Below, in pieces: positions 13,795-14,002 of a stretch of 14,002 nucleotides of DNA. The translations under genes and the position numbers were made by a program. This stretch comes from Patescibacteria group bacterium (GTDB lineage Bacteria; Patescibacteriota; Gracilibacteria; UBA1369; JAHJTR01): the NCBI GenBank assembly GCA_018829865.1, contig JAHJTR010000125.1, positions 1 through 14,002 of the forward strand. Reading direction: 5' to 3'. Below the pieces are notes generated by a model that was not told where the DNA came from, did no database searches, and worked only from the letters and a program-made list of their open reading frames with translations. Position 1 is the first letter of the stretch. Every line of letters starts with the position of its first letter.

Positions 13795-14002
13795 TCAGTT
13801 TATTTAATTTTTTTTGCGAATCATTACGGATTTTATCGTACAAGCTATTTCCATAACAATCCATGGTTACTACTGCCGGAAAGTCCTCAACTTCAAAGAA
13901 CCACATCGCTTCAGTTTCAGATAGATGCAAATATTTAACATCAACAACCCTTTTAATTTTTGCCGCAAGCACCTGCGCCGCGCCCCCAATCGTCTGCAAA
14001 TA
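13781..14002 (-). CDS. Class I fumarate hydratase/tartrate dehydratase C-terminal (beta) part, cut by window edge
   Basis: Only the last 73 residues are visible; the gene runs off the right edge, and the TTG near 13999 is an internal codon. The segment GGAAQVLAAKIKRVVDV, then SETEAMWFFEVEDFPAVV and DCYGNSLYDKI, matches the C-terminal end of iron-sulfur class I fumarases and TtdB-type beta subunits, which convert fumarate and malate (or act on tartrate). Whether it is a separate beta subunit or the end of a single-chain enzyme cannot be seen here. The FNR-type reductase gene begins within its last 14 bp. Stop is TAA. Confidence 0.85.
   Translation of the reverse strand, partial: YLQTIGGAAQVLAAKIKRVVDVKYLHLSETEAMWFFEVEDFPAVVTMDCYGNSLYDKIRNDSQKKLNKLNDGE

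Overview
The window is AT-rich, tightly packed bacterial DNA. It looks like a chromosome fragment from the Patescibacteria (Candidate Phyla Radiation), possibly near Peregrinibacteria/Gracilibacteria; this is inferred from gene content and style, not proven. The hints are a 3D-domain plus peptidoglycan-binding secreted protein, a single-TM VirD4/HerA-like ATPase, a PrsW-YqeY pair, poor Shine-Dalgarno usage, and 11 of 11 visible stop codons being TAA or TAG. No gene is broken by TGA, so the standard bacterial code fits and the TGA=Gly code of Gracilibacteria does not.

Layout: (1) 1-586, minus, the N-terminal part of RuvB running off the left edge. (2) 723-2945, minus, a secreted M23 peptidase with a Pro/Thr-rich hinge, Ig-like region and three SLH repeats, with a good extended -10 promoter. 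(3) 3002-4049, plus, tsaE and an overlapping HD-domain hydrolase gene. (4) 4071-7749, minus, the VirD4-like ATPase gene followed 19 bp later by a 3D/peptidoglycan-binding protein gene. (5) 7899-10241, plus, uvrC carrying an inserted GNAT acetyltransferase-like domain. (6) 10242-10860, about 620 bp with no convincing gene but packed with palindromic repeats and hairpins, ending against the 3' end of a minus-strand tRNA-Leu(CAA). (7) 11041-14002, all minus, read in the order fumarase C-terminal part, FNR-type flavoprotein reductase, small single-TM protein, PrsW-like membrane protease, YqeY.

The genes cover genome maintenance (ruvB, uvrC), tRNA modification (tsaE), cell-surface and peptidoglycan work (SLH-M23 protein, 3D protein), DNA or protein transfer or membrane ATPase function (VirD4-like), membrane proteolysis (prsW) and a small redox pair (fumarase plus reductase).

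The two most unusual things are the GNAT-like domain inserted between two catalytic aspartates of the UvrC nuclease domain, and the repeat island at 10301-10570. There, at least five palindromes share a GGAGC...GCTCC frame while their inner stem bases change together and keep pairing.
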